A stretch of 64,000 nt of DNA from assembly GCA_966211305.1 (NCBI GenBank), contig CBIHPC010000001.1, positions 51,525 to 115,524 of the forward strand, read 5' to 3'. The translations under genes were made by a program, and so were the position numbers. The notes under the pieces are model-generated. The model did no database searches. It had not been told where the DNA came from and was given only the letters and a program-made list of their open reading frames with translations. The DNA comes from Niastella sp966211305. Its GTDB lineage: Bacteria; Bacteroidota; Bacteroidia; Chitinophagales; Chitinophagaceae. How positions within the stretch are numbered: position 1 is the first letter of the stretch; every line of letters starts with the position of its first letter. Shown piece after piece: positions 1 to 8,179 of the stretch.

Positions 1-568
1 GCAGGAACATCGGCATGCGGAAAACATTGGGGCCGCCATTGTGAATTTGCTTCATAATGCTATTGGCAGAACGCGTGATAAGTGTAAAGGTGCCTTTTAT
101 TTCGCCGGTCTCCACATCGGGCAGGGGAGAGTAGTAATATAAACCGGGAATACAGAACATGGGCCGGTTTTTCAGCCGTACGAAATACGGAACTTTATTT
201 TTCCAGCCTTTTATTTCGCGGTGCTCATAGATACCTGTTACGGGTATCAGGCATCTTTTTGAACGGATCCTTCTCCAGAACGATTTTTTGTCATTGATGA
301 TCTTCTCGCTTTGCGCATTGCACATGTATTGCCGGCTTTGTTTTACTTTCTCCGGCGTATTCATGTAATCGGCAATAACGCCCCATTCAAAGGATTTTAG
401 CTTGTAAGTATCGTCTTCAAAGATGATCACCGGGTATTTCCGGTACGCCTGTGCCATTACGTGAAGCGTAAGATCGAAATCTATCGACAGCTGGGCGTCT
501 ACCACCAGGTCGGGCAGGTAATCGGTTATCAACTGAACGTTCGATGAAAAAGAAATATCGTAACACAT
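1..568 (-). CDS. SRAP/HMCES-family abasic-site processing protein (YedK-like), 3' end outside window
   Basis: Translation from the ATG at 568 begins MCYDISFSS, so Cys2 becomes the N-terminal residue after Met removal. In this family that cysteine forms a covalent thiazolidine link with abasic sites in single-stranded DNA. Further family signatures are visible: NAQSEK (like NARSET), RCLIPVTGIYEH with the conserved Glu, and IHNGGPNVFRMP with the catalytic-type His and RMP motif. About 189 codons are present; the C-terminus lies beyond position 1. The start is 3 nt downstream of the preceding gene's stop, so it is the last visible gene of the umuDC operon. Role: protecting or processing abasic sites at stalled forks, consistent with co-expression with a translesion polymerase. 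Family assignment is secure; the operon role is inferred. Confidence 0.93.
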   Translation of the reverse strand, partial: MCYDISFSSNVQLITDYLPDLVVDAQLSIDFDLTLHVMAQAYRKYPVIIFEDDTYKLKSFEWGVIADYMNTPEKVKQSRQYMCNAQSEKIINDKKSFWRRIRSKRCLIPVTGIYEHREIKGWKNKVPYFVRLKNRPMFCIPGLYYYSPLPDVETGEIKGTFTLITRSANSIMKQIHNGGPNVFRMPMFL

Positions 569-571
569 GCA

Positions 572-1063
572 TCAAAAATTTTCAATGTCTGCAAGCGGTA
601 ATTTCACTTCGTGGATCCCGTACTTCAAGGTAATGAAAAGTTCGCCAAACTGAACAAAAAGACCGGCCTTCACGCCGTCCTGCCTCGCGGGCGTCCAGCG
701 TAATTTTTGATTGATGTAGTTACGGATCTTTGCAGCAACGGGCGCTGTTGGCTTCCATGCCTGCTGTACTATGGGGCTGTACACTTTAAAACCTTCAGGC
801 TGGCCTGCCGCAATAAATAATTTCCGGTAATGTTCTTCCTCAGTGATGTTGTATAAAAACCGGTTAGGATCGTTTTCGAGCGTATCGTAATGGGTTTTTG
901 CGCGGCTGTAATCGGCATAGTGGGTAAATAAAAAAGCGGCTTTGTTGAGCGGGTCCAGTTCGTTCTTTCCCCGTTTGTATGTCTGGCGAACAAAAAAAAG
1001 ATTGCCCGCTTTTATAAGCGATTCCAGCAAACGGGTTGTCAGCAAAACAAACGGGTTGTGCAT
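572..1063 (-). CDS. Conserved-looking hypothetical protein in the umuDC-SRAP operon (163 aa)
   Basis: I do not recognise this family. The 163-aa product has no obvious signal peptide or membrane segment. It is basic in the first half and contains many aromatic residues (HYADYSRAKTHYDTLEND, then FKVYSPIVQQAW). A C-terminal part, about residues 105-163, reads like a small alpha/beta fold (IRNYINQKLRWTP, then LFVQFGELFITLKYG). It starts 3 nt after the umuC stop and ends 3 nt before the SRAP gene, so it is almost certainly co-transcribed and translationally coupled. A role in lesion bypass or abasic-site repair is a guess from context only. Confidence 0.8.
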   Translation of the reverse strand: MHNPFVLLTTRLLESLIKAGNLFFVRQTYKRGKNELDPLNKAAFLFTHYADYSRAKTHYDTLENDPNRFLYNITEEEHYRKLFIAAGQPEGFKVYSPIVQQAWKPTAPVAAKIRNYINQKLRWTPARQDGVKAGLFVQFGELFITLKYGIHEVKLPLADIENF

Positions 1064-1066
1064 AGC

Positions 1067-2329
1067 TCAGATGTTTATCGTTAGCACTTCCTCAATACGG
1101 GTGGTATAACAGGGCGATAATTTCAACTGGCGCAATTTCCATCTCGTGCCAAATCCCTGCAGGGCAAACCGCAATGCATTTTTTCCAAACGATCTGTTCA
1201 CCGTGTCCACTACCTGCATCAACTGCGAATTCCGTGCCCTGTTTTCCGTATCGAACATGTTGTATTGCACCTTTTCGGCCGGCACCAGTTCCATGGCGGT
1301 GCAACCGGTTTTGTTGTAATTATAACCCGGCCGGTAAATGGTTTCAAAACCCTGCCGGGCCTGCCGTATCAGCTCATTGGTGCTGTTGGTTGCTTCGGGC
1401 AGCTGAATGGTAAGCGAACGAAAATACTGCGGCTCGTTGTTGCGGTGCGCATTGGTTTGCACAAAGATCTGGATAGCATTGGCTGCCAGTTGCTCACTGC
1501 GCAGCTTAGCCGCAACCATGGCGGTAAAATTGGCCAGGGCTTCCATTACTCCATTTTTGTCACTAAGCACTTTGCCGAACCCGCGGGCAACACACACCAT
1601 TTTCTTTTTGGCCGGCATTTCTTCGAATGGGATGCATGAAATACCTTTCAACTCATGGTACATGCGCTGTCCCACTACCGAAAGGTTCTTTCTTATCCAT
1701 TCTTCCGGCGCCCGCGAAACATCCCAGGCGGTGATAAAACCGTTGCGCGTGAGCAGTTTCGTATACTGGCTGCCGATACCCCAGATGTCGTTCACGGCCG
1801 TGTTTTGCAAAGCGAACTGCATTTTCTCCACAGTGTCGATGCAATACACGCCCGCCTGTTTATTTCTTTTCTTCACCAGCCTGTTGGCCATTTTGGCCAG
1901 AGTTTTCGACGGGGCAATACCTATTGAAACCGGAATGCCCACGTTTTGCATCACCATGTTCCTGATGGTATGGGCGTAACCGGTTAAATTGTGATGCCTG
2001 AAAGAAGTGAGATCGAGGAAGGCTTCATCGATGGAATATACCTCCAGCCGGTCGGTATATTGCGACAGGGTGGTCATCACCCTGTCGCTCAGATCGCCAT
2101 ACAAGGTATAATTGGAAGAAAAAACCGATACGTCATGTTGTTGTAACAGGGATTCGATAAGAAAGGAGGGCGCTCCCATCTCAATTCCCAGCGCCCTGGC
2201 CTCGTCGCTGCGGGCAATTACACAACCATCGTTGTTGCTGAGCACCACAATGGGTTTGTTTTGCAGCCCGGGCTGAAAAAGCCGTTCGCACGATGCATAG
2301 AAATTATTACAATCAACCAACGCGATCAT
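1067..2329 (-). CDS. umuC: Y-family translesion DNA polymerase V catalytic subunit UmuC
   Basis: A 420-aa protein, the usual UmuC length. It opens MIALVDCNNFYASCERLF, with the metal-binding Asp6 and the DCNNFYASCE motif. SNNDGCVIARSDEARALGI follows, and the palm motif YSIDEAFLDL places Asp101-Glu102 at the same numbers as the E. coli catalytic pair. The helix-hairpin-helix thumb region (about 170-230, DIWGIG) and a little-finger domain with the DUF4113-like C-terminus (SFGKNALRFALQGFGTRWKL) are present. All catalytic residues look intact, so an active error-prone polymerase is expected. The start lies 17 nt inside the 3' end of umuD, giving translational coupling with its partner. Confidence 0.97.
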   Translation of the reverse strand: MIALVDCNNFYASCERLFQPGLQNKPIVVLSNNDGCVIARSDEARALGIEMGAPSFLIESLLQQHDVSVFSSNYTLYGDLSDRVMTTLSQYTDRLEVYSIDEAFLDLTSFRHHNLTGYAHTIRNMVMQNVGIPVSIGIAPSKTLAKMANRLVKKRNKQAGVYCIDTVEKMQFALQNTAVNDIWGIGSQYTKLLTRNGFITAWDVSRAPEEWIRKNLSVVGQRMYHELKGISCIPFEEMPAKKKMVCVARGFGKVLSDKNGVMEALANFTAMVAAKLRSEQLAANAIQIFVQTNAHRNNEPQYFRSLTIQLPEATNSTNELIRQARQGFETIYRPGYNYNKTGCTAMELVPAEKVQYNMFDTENRARNSQLMQVVDTVNRSFGKNALRFALQGFGTRWKLRQLKLSPCYTTRIEEVLTINI

Positions 2330-2690
2330 TTTTTTCGTATTTAAACTTTACTACCACTGCCGTTACCACACCCCATACCTGCATATTCATTTCTTCGGTG
2401 ACTACCAATGGTTTGTACATGGGGTTCTCGGGGTGTAGCACCAGGCTTTTCCGGGTTTGAACAATGCGGCGAACGGTAAATTCTCCATTTACCACTGCCA
2501 GCACGATCATACCGCTGAGGGGTTTTATCGACCGGTCAACCACCAGCAGGGAATCGTGAGGTATGCAGGCATTGATCATACTATCGCCCGAAACCCTGAA
2601 ATAAAAAGTGGCGGTAGGGTGTTGCACCAGGTATTGCGACAATTCAATTACATCCTCCTGGTAATCTTTTGCCGGAGACGGAAAACCCAT
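2313..2690 (-). CDS. umuD: UmuD-like S24 family subunit encoded directly in UmuD'-like form, catalytic Lys replaced by Arg
   Basis: The 125-aa protein aligns without gaps to E. coli UmuD from Gly25 onward: it begins M-GFPSPAKDY, and E. coli UmuD' begins GFPSPAADY after RecA-induced cleavage between Cys24 and Gly25. Ser37 in SGDSM matches nucleophile Ser60. The general-base position (E. coli Lys97, in GEFTVKK) is Arg74 here (GEFTVRR). An in-frame TAG at 2721-2723, ten codons upstream, excludes a longer N-terminus. So the gene seems to make the processed, mutagenesis-active form directly, with no autoproteolysis possible or needed. It overlaps umuC by 17 nt. Family membership is certain; the constitutive-UmuD' reading is inferred from the sequence. 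Confidence 0.94.
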   Translation of the reverse strand: MGFPSPAKDYQEDVIELSQYLVQHPTATFYFRVSGDSMINACIPHDSLLVVDRSIKPLSGMIVLAVVNGEFTVRRIVQTRKSLVLHPENPMYKPLVVTEEMNMQVWGVVTAVVVKFKYEKNDRVG

Positions 2691-2708
2691 AATTATTTGT
2701 TTGGTTGC

Positions 2709-2745
2709 AGTACAAAAATACTAAGATATTTAGTAGTTTTGTACT
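2709..2745. promoter_or_regulatory. 37-bp palindrome, probable operator/promoter of the umuDC operon
   Basis: The left arm AGTACAAAAATACTAA (2709-2724) and right arm TTAGTAGTTTTGTACT (2730-2745) are inverted copies matching at 15 of 16 positions around a 5-bp spacer. It sits 19 bp upstream of the umuD start. Each arm contains a TAnnTTTG sequence, the Bacteroidota -7 element: TATTTTTG toward umuD (complement of 2713-2720) and TAGTTTTG in the opposite direction (2734-2741). A dimeric repressor bound here would cover the promoter. A further half-site ATATTTAGT repeats at 2726-2734 and 2749-2757. I see no clear -33 TTG. The binding protein is unknown. Confidence 0.72.
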
Positions 2746-2994
2746 AATATATTTAGTGGAAAACTTTTTGTTTTAGTGCTCCACTTCCTGTTCTTAAGCG
2801 TGCGGGGGAGAAGATAATGCTGATAAAATGCAGATGCTGAGCGGCTTTAGTAACAAGTTTCCGGTGGATGATCACTGTACCGTTCGTAATTAAAAAAGTT
2901 ATAGCGACAACCAAAAAAAGAACATGTTATAACAAAGAAAGTACAAACCATCCTTTATGCTTTTTCAATATGAATTTGTTTTTTTCTTTGATAC

Positions 2995-3279
2995 ATGGAA
3001 AGAGATCCACGATATAAAGCAGTTAAAATATTGATCGAAGGGCGACATATAACCGAATTTAAGGAAATCTTTACCCATGTTCCGAAAACTATAATGGCTC
3101 ACGACCTGGGGACCAACAATAACCGGATGACGCGTTTGATCGAGCACGTTGAGCAGTTTACGTTAGCAGAGTTATACAAGATCAGCAATCTGTTGGATGT
3201 GGATTATAAGACGATCTTTTCGCTTGCGCATACACAACATTTCGGTAATGACAAAAGGGGCAAAAAAGTAAAACCCTGA
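2995..3279 (+). CDS. Small HTH/XRE-like regulator-type protein (94 aa)
   Basis: A 94-aa soluble protein beginning MERDPRYKAVKILIEGRH. The central part (about 22-75) reads like a Cro/C1-type helix bundle: a helix around FKEIFTHVPKTIMAHDLG, a possible recognition segment NNNRMTRLIEHV, and a closing helix pair FTLAELYKISNLLDVDYKTIF. Similar short proteins are common in Bacteroidota, usually annotated as hypothetical or transcriptional regulators. It stands alone on the + strand between the umuDC operon and the kinase gene. A TAnnTTTG (2734-2741) in the palindrome points its way, but 250 bp upstream. DNA binding is inferred from fold-like patterning only. Confidence 0.72.
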   Translation: MERDPRYKAVKILIEGRHITEFKEIFTHVPKTIMAHDLGTNNNRMTRLIEHVEQFTLAELYKISNLLDVDYKTIFSLAHTQHFGNDKRGKKVKP

Positions 3280-3426
3280 GCCGGCAACAACTGATACACT
3301 GTAAACCGGTTATCCTATTTATGTACGCCTTATCCATAAGCGCCCACTTACTCCGCAATGGCGGCGGTGGGTCAGGCACCGACTCCTCCCATGTCTGTAA
3401 ATGATTAGTAGCCCGGAGGGGTATGA

Positions 3427-3456
3427 GGGCTGTCCTGGTTATAACCGGGATGGCCC
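3427..3456 (+). terminator. Hairpin, probable terminator after the small HTH-like gene
   Basis: GGGCTGTCCTGGTTA (3427-3441) pairs with TAACCGGGATGGCCC (3442-3456): 12 Watson-Crick pairs plus wobbles over 15 positions with a minimal loop, followed by TTTATATTT. The rest of the 3280-3598 gap holds only a doubled AAGCGGC heptad (3484-3497) and the tandem array at 3552. Confidence 0.55.
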
Positions 3457-3551
3457 TTTATATTTCATAGATCTTCGAACGTGAAGCGGCAAGCGGCTTG
3501 AATTTGGGCGCCGCAAGGTCTTAAAAAATCTGAATAATCGCGAGGCCACTC

Positions 3552-3600
3552 ACGATTCACGATTCACGATTCACGATTCACGATTCACGATTCACGATTC
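3552..3600. repeat. Seven perfect copies of heptamer ACGATTC, overlapping the kinase stop codon
   Basis: Seven exact copies of ACGATTC, followed by a partial ACG. Read in the sense of the kinase gene (- strand) the unit is TGAATCG; the kinase's TGA stop (complement of 3599-3601) is the first TGA of the array. It is the most perfect of the heptad arrays in this window. Confidence 0.95.
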
Positions 3601-6600
3601 ACGCATGTACAATCCTGTCAGCCCATTTCTTCAACACCAGCACCAGGTCTTCCGGATTCACCGGTTTGCTTAAATAGTCGTTCATGCCGGCCTGCAGGCA
3701 TTCCTCTTTGTCTTCCTGCATGGCATTGGCCGTCATGGCAATGATCACCGGTTGCTGTCGTTTAACGCTTTTCCTGATGATTTGGGTAGCTTCCAGGCCA
3801 TCCATTTCAGGCATTTGAACGTCCATCAATATGATGTCATAGGGTTTTTGTTCCTGCATGCGTACCGCCTGTTCTCCATTTTCGGCCAGGTCGAATTGAT
3901 AGCCCAGTTTATTTAAAATGGCCGTAGCCACTGCCTGGTTGAAGGGGTTGTCCTCGGCGAGTAATATTTGCAGGGGATATTGCGTGGCAAATTCAGCCTG
4001 CAGCACGTTCGGGGCTGCCGTTTCTTTTTCTGCTACTACGTTAAGCCTATTGCTGAGGGTGTTCAAAATGTATTTACACAATACCTGTTGTTTAACAGGT
4101 TTGGTTAATACGAAGTTGAAGAGGTTGCGGTGCTCTTTGCTGAGGTCATCGCCTATCGAGCTCAACAGTATAACGGGTAAATGCGGATGGCGATGGCGAA
4201 TATGACCGGCGAGCTCAACGCCCGACATTTCGGGCATGTGCATATCAGTTAGTACCAGGTCGGCGTCATCACCGGTGGCCAGTAACTCCAGCGCCTGGTT
4301 GCCCGAGCGGGCTATAATGGGTTGCAGTTGCCAGATTTCCAGTTGCGTTTTCAGTATTTTTCTGTTGGTGGCGTTGTCATCCACTACCAATATTCGTTTG
4401 CCGGCAATATCCTGCATGTTCACAAATGTTTCTTCACCTGTTTCACGGCCGGCTTTTGTAGGTATGGCAAAAGCAAAAACAGATCCCCGGCCGGGTTTGC
4501 TTTCCACTTCAATATAACCGCCCATGAGCCTGATCAGTTTTTCACAAATGACAAGCCCCAATCCCGTACCGCCGTATTTGCGGGTAGTGGAATGGTCAAC
4601 CTGTGAAAAGGCTTTGAACAGGCGTTCCAGTTTATCTTCCGGAATACCTATGCCGGTATCGCGCACTTCAAACCCCAATTGTACGCCCCCGTGTTTATAA
4701 ATATTCATCAGGTATACGCGTACAAACACTTCGCCGGCATGCGTGAATTTAATGGCATTTCCAACGAGGTTAATTAGTATCTGTCGCAAGCGGGTACTGT
4801 CGCCGGTGATCCTGTCGGGTACCCTGCATTCGATCTGGTAAACGAGATCGAGCCCTGTTTGTGCTGCCTTCGGCGCAAACATGTCAAGCACTTCCTCGAT
4901 GCAGGTACGCAGGTCGAATTCTTTTTCTTCCAACTCCATTTTTCCCGATTCTATTTTGGAAAAGTCGAGTATATCGTTGATGACGGTAAGCAGGTTTTCA
5001 CCGCAGGTTTGAATGGTTTCGGTATAGGAACGTTGTTCGCCGGTAAGCGAAGTTTGCGCAAGCAGCGAGGCCATGCCAATGACCCCGTTCATGGGTGTAC
5101 GTATTTCGTGGCTCATGGTGGCGAGGAAGATGCTTTTGGCTTTATTCGCCTGTTCCGCTTCGGCACGCGCCTGCTCTGCATCTTCGCGGGTGCTGCGTTC
5201 TTCATTGATGGCCCATTCCAGTTGCCGGGTGCGCTCGCCTACCAGCCTTTCCAGAGCGGCGTTGTGTGCTTTAATGCTGCGTACCCGGTAACGGTAGATC
5301 AGTAAAATGCCGGCGACAAGACATATGCCGCATAACAGTTGAAACCAGAGGGTTGAATAAAATGGCGGCAGAATGGTAAGTTGAATGGAAGCCGTACGGG
5401 AGCTCCAGGCGCCGTCGCTGTTAAGTCCTTTTACTTCCAACGTATAGTTTCCGGGATCGAGGTTCGTATACGTGGCAGTGCGGCGGGTGCCCACATAATT
5501 CCAGTCTTTATCGAATCCTCTTAGTTTGTATGCGTATTGTTTTCTCTCTTTGGTGGTATAGTTGAGCGACACGAAATCAAATGAAATTACCGAGCTTTTA
5601 TATGACAGTACGATGCGTTTAGTTTCACTTATTGGCCGGGTAAGGGGGGAATCGGGATCAAGCTCGTCTGCCACCTTTACTTCTTTATTAAATATCTGGA
5701 AACCGGTAAACATCAGCGGCGGATCATACAACTGCTGTTGAATGCTATCGGGGAAAAATTCATTAAAACCATTCACTCCGCCGAAGTACAGGTAACCTGA
5801 ACGGCTTTTCAGTACGGAAGTGCCGGTAAATTCATTGGATTGCAGCCCGTCGGCAACGGTAAATTTTTTACAGTTCCTGGTAACCGGGTTAAACCGGCAA
5901 ATACCATGGTTGGTGCTAAGCCATAAGTTGCCGTTATCATCTTCGGCAATACCGAAGATGATATTCCCTGGTAATCCATCGCGCATCGTATACAGGATGA
6001 ACCCGTTGGTAGCCGGGTTGTACCGGTTCAGGCCATACTGTGTGCCGATCCAGATATTTTTATACCTGTCTTCGTAAATGTAGGTGATCTGGTCACTGCT
6101 TATGCTGTTGCTGTTCTCAGCATGTGTAAAGCGGGTGAACAATCCCGTTTTTTTATCGAACCGGTTAATACCGCCTTCAAAGGTGCCGATCCAGATATAC
6201 CCCCTGCTATCCTGCAGGATATTTATTATGCGGTCATTGCTGATGCTGTTGCCGTTGGTACTGTCGAACCGGTAATTGGTGAAAGCCCCGGTTTTCATAT
6301 TGTATTTGTCAACGCCATGACCATACGTGCCAAACCACATTTCCTTATCTGCATCCTGCATAATGGCGCAAATATTATTTCCTGCAAGGCTGTTGGGATT
6401 GTTTTCTTCATGCTTCAGGTGCCGGTAGGTATTGTGCTTTTCGTTGTACACGGTTATGCCTTCGCCGTAATAGCCCATCCACACGTTATGGTCTTTATCG
6501 CCGAACAAACTGATGATCACATCGCCGCAGATGCTGTTGGCATTTCCTTTTTGGTGAGTGAACCGTTTGAATTGTTTGGTGTGCGGGTTGAACCGGTTCA

Positions 6601-7780
6601 ACCCACCGCCATCGGTCCCCAGCCAAACGAAACCGTCGGCGCTTTCACAAATGCCCAGCATTTTATTATGGCTGAGGCTATTGGGCGAACTGCTATGCCT
6701 GTAATGTGCAAATTTGTTAAACCCTTTGCTATGTAAATTTATGCCGCCATTGTAAGTACCTACCCACATATTTCCCTGCCTGTCTTTGTAAACTGAATAA
6801 ATGGAATTGTTAGTGAGGCTCCGGTCATCGATATCGTCCTGGGTATAAGTGGAAAAATTGCCCGTTTCGGGGTTCATAATACTTAACCCGCCGTTCTCGG
6901 TGCCTACCCAAATCTGGCGGGCATCGTCTTCCGCAAGAGCAAAAACTACGTCAATGGGTAAACTGTTGGCGTTGGCAGCATCATGCCTGAAATGACGGAA
7001 TCCACTTTGGCCGGTTTCCATTACATTCAATCCGCCGCCCACCGTACCAATCCAAAGCCGGTGGCGGCTGTCTTCAAAAAAGCTGCAGATATTATTGCCT
7101 GAGATAGACCGGGGTTCAGCCGGGTTGTGCCGGAACCGGGTGAAAGTGCCGGTTTTTTTATTGAATAGGTTCAATCCGTTGCGCAGGGTGCCTGCCCATA
7201 GCCGGTTGCGGCTGTCTTTATAGATCGTTGTTACAAAATTATCACTTATGCTATTGGTGTCGTTTTTGTTGAATACATATTTCGTAACCTGCCTGGTTTT
7301 GAGGTTAAGCCGGTTCAGGCCGCTGCTTTGTGTGCCTATCCATAACATACCGTCTTCATCAAACCGGAGGGAGGTAATAAAATTATCGCCGATGCTGTTG
7401 GTGTTTTTTTCCTGGTGCCTGTAATGGGTAAATTTTTTTGTGTGCCTGTCGAACCGGTCAACGCCGCCACCCCAGGTGGCGATCCAGAGGTTTCCCCCGG
7501 TATCTTCAATAATGTTTTTGATAAAGTTATGGCTGAGGCTGTTTGTGTCGGCTGCGTTTTTCTTATACACGGTAAAGCCGTAACCATCGTACGTATTGAT
7601 CCCATCCTTTGTGCCAAACCACATAAAACCCCTGCTGTCTTGCAGGATGCAGGTGACATTGCTTTGGGACAGTCCATCGTTTATTCCAAGATGCTCAAAG
7701 CGAAGTTGTGGTTGTTGTGACCAGGCAACAAACCCATGGCAACATTGTAACACCAGCATCAGGTTCAATATGTATCTCAT
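3599..7780 (-). CDS. Hybrid two-component sensor histidine kinase with 14-blade Reg_prop sensor and two receivers, no DNA-binding domain
   Basis: The 1393-aa protein has a signal peptide, then 14 recurring propeller blades of the form [LIM]W.GT..GG(L/I)N.F (about residues 30-740). A Y_Y_Y domain (about 742-805), one membrane span (about 813-835) and a coiled segment follow. The HisKA domain has phospho-acceptor His891 (MSHEIRTPMNG). The ATPase has N box NLVGNAIKF and G boxes DTGIGIP and GGTGLGL. Two receivers carry Asp1179 (LTDMHMPEM) and Asp1320 (LMDVQMPEMDG). The usual HTCS architecture ends in an AraC-type HTH; this one ends after the second receiver, so output must pass to another protein not seen here. 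It is divergent from the first PUL and probably senses a periplasmic oligosaccharide, an inference from family and position. Confidence 0.94.
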   Translation of the reverse strand: MRYILNLMLVLQCCHGFVAWSQQPQLRFEHLGINDGLSQSNVTCILQDSRGFMWFGTKDGINTYDGYGFTVYKKNAADTNSLSHNFIKNIIEDTGGNLWIATWGGGVDRFDRHTKKFTHYRHQEKNTNSIGDNFITSLRFDEDGMLWIGTQSSGLNRLNLKTRQVTKYVFNKNDTNSISDNFVTTIYKDSRNRLWAGTLRNGLNLFNKKTGTFTRFRHNPAEPRSISGNNICSFFEDSRHRLWIGTVGGGLNVMETGQSGFRHFRHDAANANSLPIDVVFALAEDDARQIWVGTENGGLSIMNPETGNFSTYTQDDIDDRSLTNNSIYSVYKDRQGNMWVGTYNGGINLHSKGFNKFAHYRHSSSPNSLSHNKMLGICESADGFVWLGTDGGGLNRFNPHTKQFKRFTHQKGNANSICGDVIISLFGDKDHNVWMGYYGEGITVYNEKHNTYRHLKHEENNPNSLAGNNICAIMQDADKEMWFGTYGHGVDKYNMKTGAFTNYRFDSTNGNSISNDRIINILQDSRGYIWIGTFEGGINRFDKKTGLFTRFTHAENSNSISSDQITYIYEDRYKNIWIGTQYGLNRYNPATNGFILYTMRDGLPGNIIFGIAEDDNGNLWLSTNHGICRFNPVTRNCKKFTVADGLQSNEFTGTSVLKSRSGYLYFGGVNGFNEFFPDSIQQQLYDPPLMFTGFQIFNKEVKVADELDPDSPLTRPISETKRIVLSYKSSVISFDFVSLNYTTKERKQYAYKLRGFDKDWNYVGTRRTATYTNLDPGNYTLEVKGLNSDGAWSSRTASIQLTILPPFYSTLWFQLLCGICLVAGILLIYRYRVRSIKAHNAALERLVGERTRQLEWAINEERSTREDAEQARAEAEQANKAKSIFLATMSHEIRTPMNGVIGMASLLAQTSLTGEQRSYTETIQTCGENLLTVINDILDFSKIESGKMELEEKEFDLRTCIEEVLDMFAPKAAQTGLDLVYQIECRVPDRITGDSTRLRQILINLVGNAIKFTHAGEVFVRVYLMNIYKHGGVQLGFEVRDTGIGIPEDKLERLFKAFSQVDHSTTRKYGGTGLGLVICEKLIRLMGGYIEVESKPGRGSVFAFAIPTKAGRETGEETFVNMQDIAGKRILVVDDNATNRKILKTQLEIWQLQPIIARSGNQALELLATGDDADLVLTDMHMPEMSGVELAGHIRHRHPHLPVILLSSIGDDLSKEHRNLFNFVLTKPVKQQVLCKYILNTLSNRLNVVAEKETAAPNVLQAEFATQYPLQILLAEDNPFNQAVATAILNKLGYQFDLAENGEQAVRMQEQKPYDIILMDVQMPEMDGLEATQIIRKSVKRQQPVIIAMTANAMQEDKEECLQAGMNDYLSKPVNPEDLVLVLKKWADRIVHA

Positions 7781-8081
7781 TATGGATCAACCTGTGATCT
7801 GCCGGTTGTGTTAATGGTTGTTTGGAAAACGGAAGATTCAGGCGCATTAAGGAACGGGTGACGAACATGATTGTGTATCATGCTATTGGGTGTTTCTATG
7901 TAAATAAGGAATTGTAAGAAGCCTGCTACATATTAGTTTGTATTTCTGAAAAATATTCCTGCGGTCCTTCGGTTGGCCTGATGTTTATGTTGATAATGTA
8001 AAACACTTATTGTGAATAAGGGAATATAGAATTGACTGAACATCCAATAAAGAGCCGTACAGAAGAGACCAGAATAATAGG

Positions 8082-8105
8082 GTTAAAATAGTTTAATATA
8101 ATGCT
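8082..8105 (+). promoter_or_regulatory. Upstream motif shared with other SusC leaders; main feature of the 7781-8179 gap
   Basis: The 399-bp divergent gap between the kinase and the first susC carries GTTAAAATAGTTTA (8082-8095), continuing TATAATGCT. AAATAGTTTAATA-like sequence plus ATGCT recurs at 17358-17375 before the second susC, and GTTAAAATAGCTTA occurs at 42678-42691 before the fourth. I could not find a clean TTG/TAnnTTTG promoter pair here. Whether the motif is a binding site or AT-rich promoter sequence is unresolved. Confidence 0.35.
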
Positions 8106-8179
8106 AAACTAACGATGCAGGTTAGCCTTTGTTGGTGGTAATTTGTATAGCTTATACATCGCCGCCAAAACTAACGATT

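Noticed and set aside
2691..2723. N-terminal extension of UmuD to restore the cleavage arm
   Set aside because: In-frame TAG at 2721-2723 and the overlapping palindrome rule out an upstream start.
6122..6736. 204-aa + strand frame opposite the kinase propeller, and similar long antisense frames (9410-9952, 12214-13323, 13848-14531)
   Set aside because: They mirror strong coding sequence on the other strand, lack domains, and arise from the codon bias of the real genes.
8129..8179. TTG-initiated extension of the first susC
   Set aside because: The ATG at 8180 gives a clean signal peptide; the extra 17 residues would place non-signal sequence in front of it.
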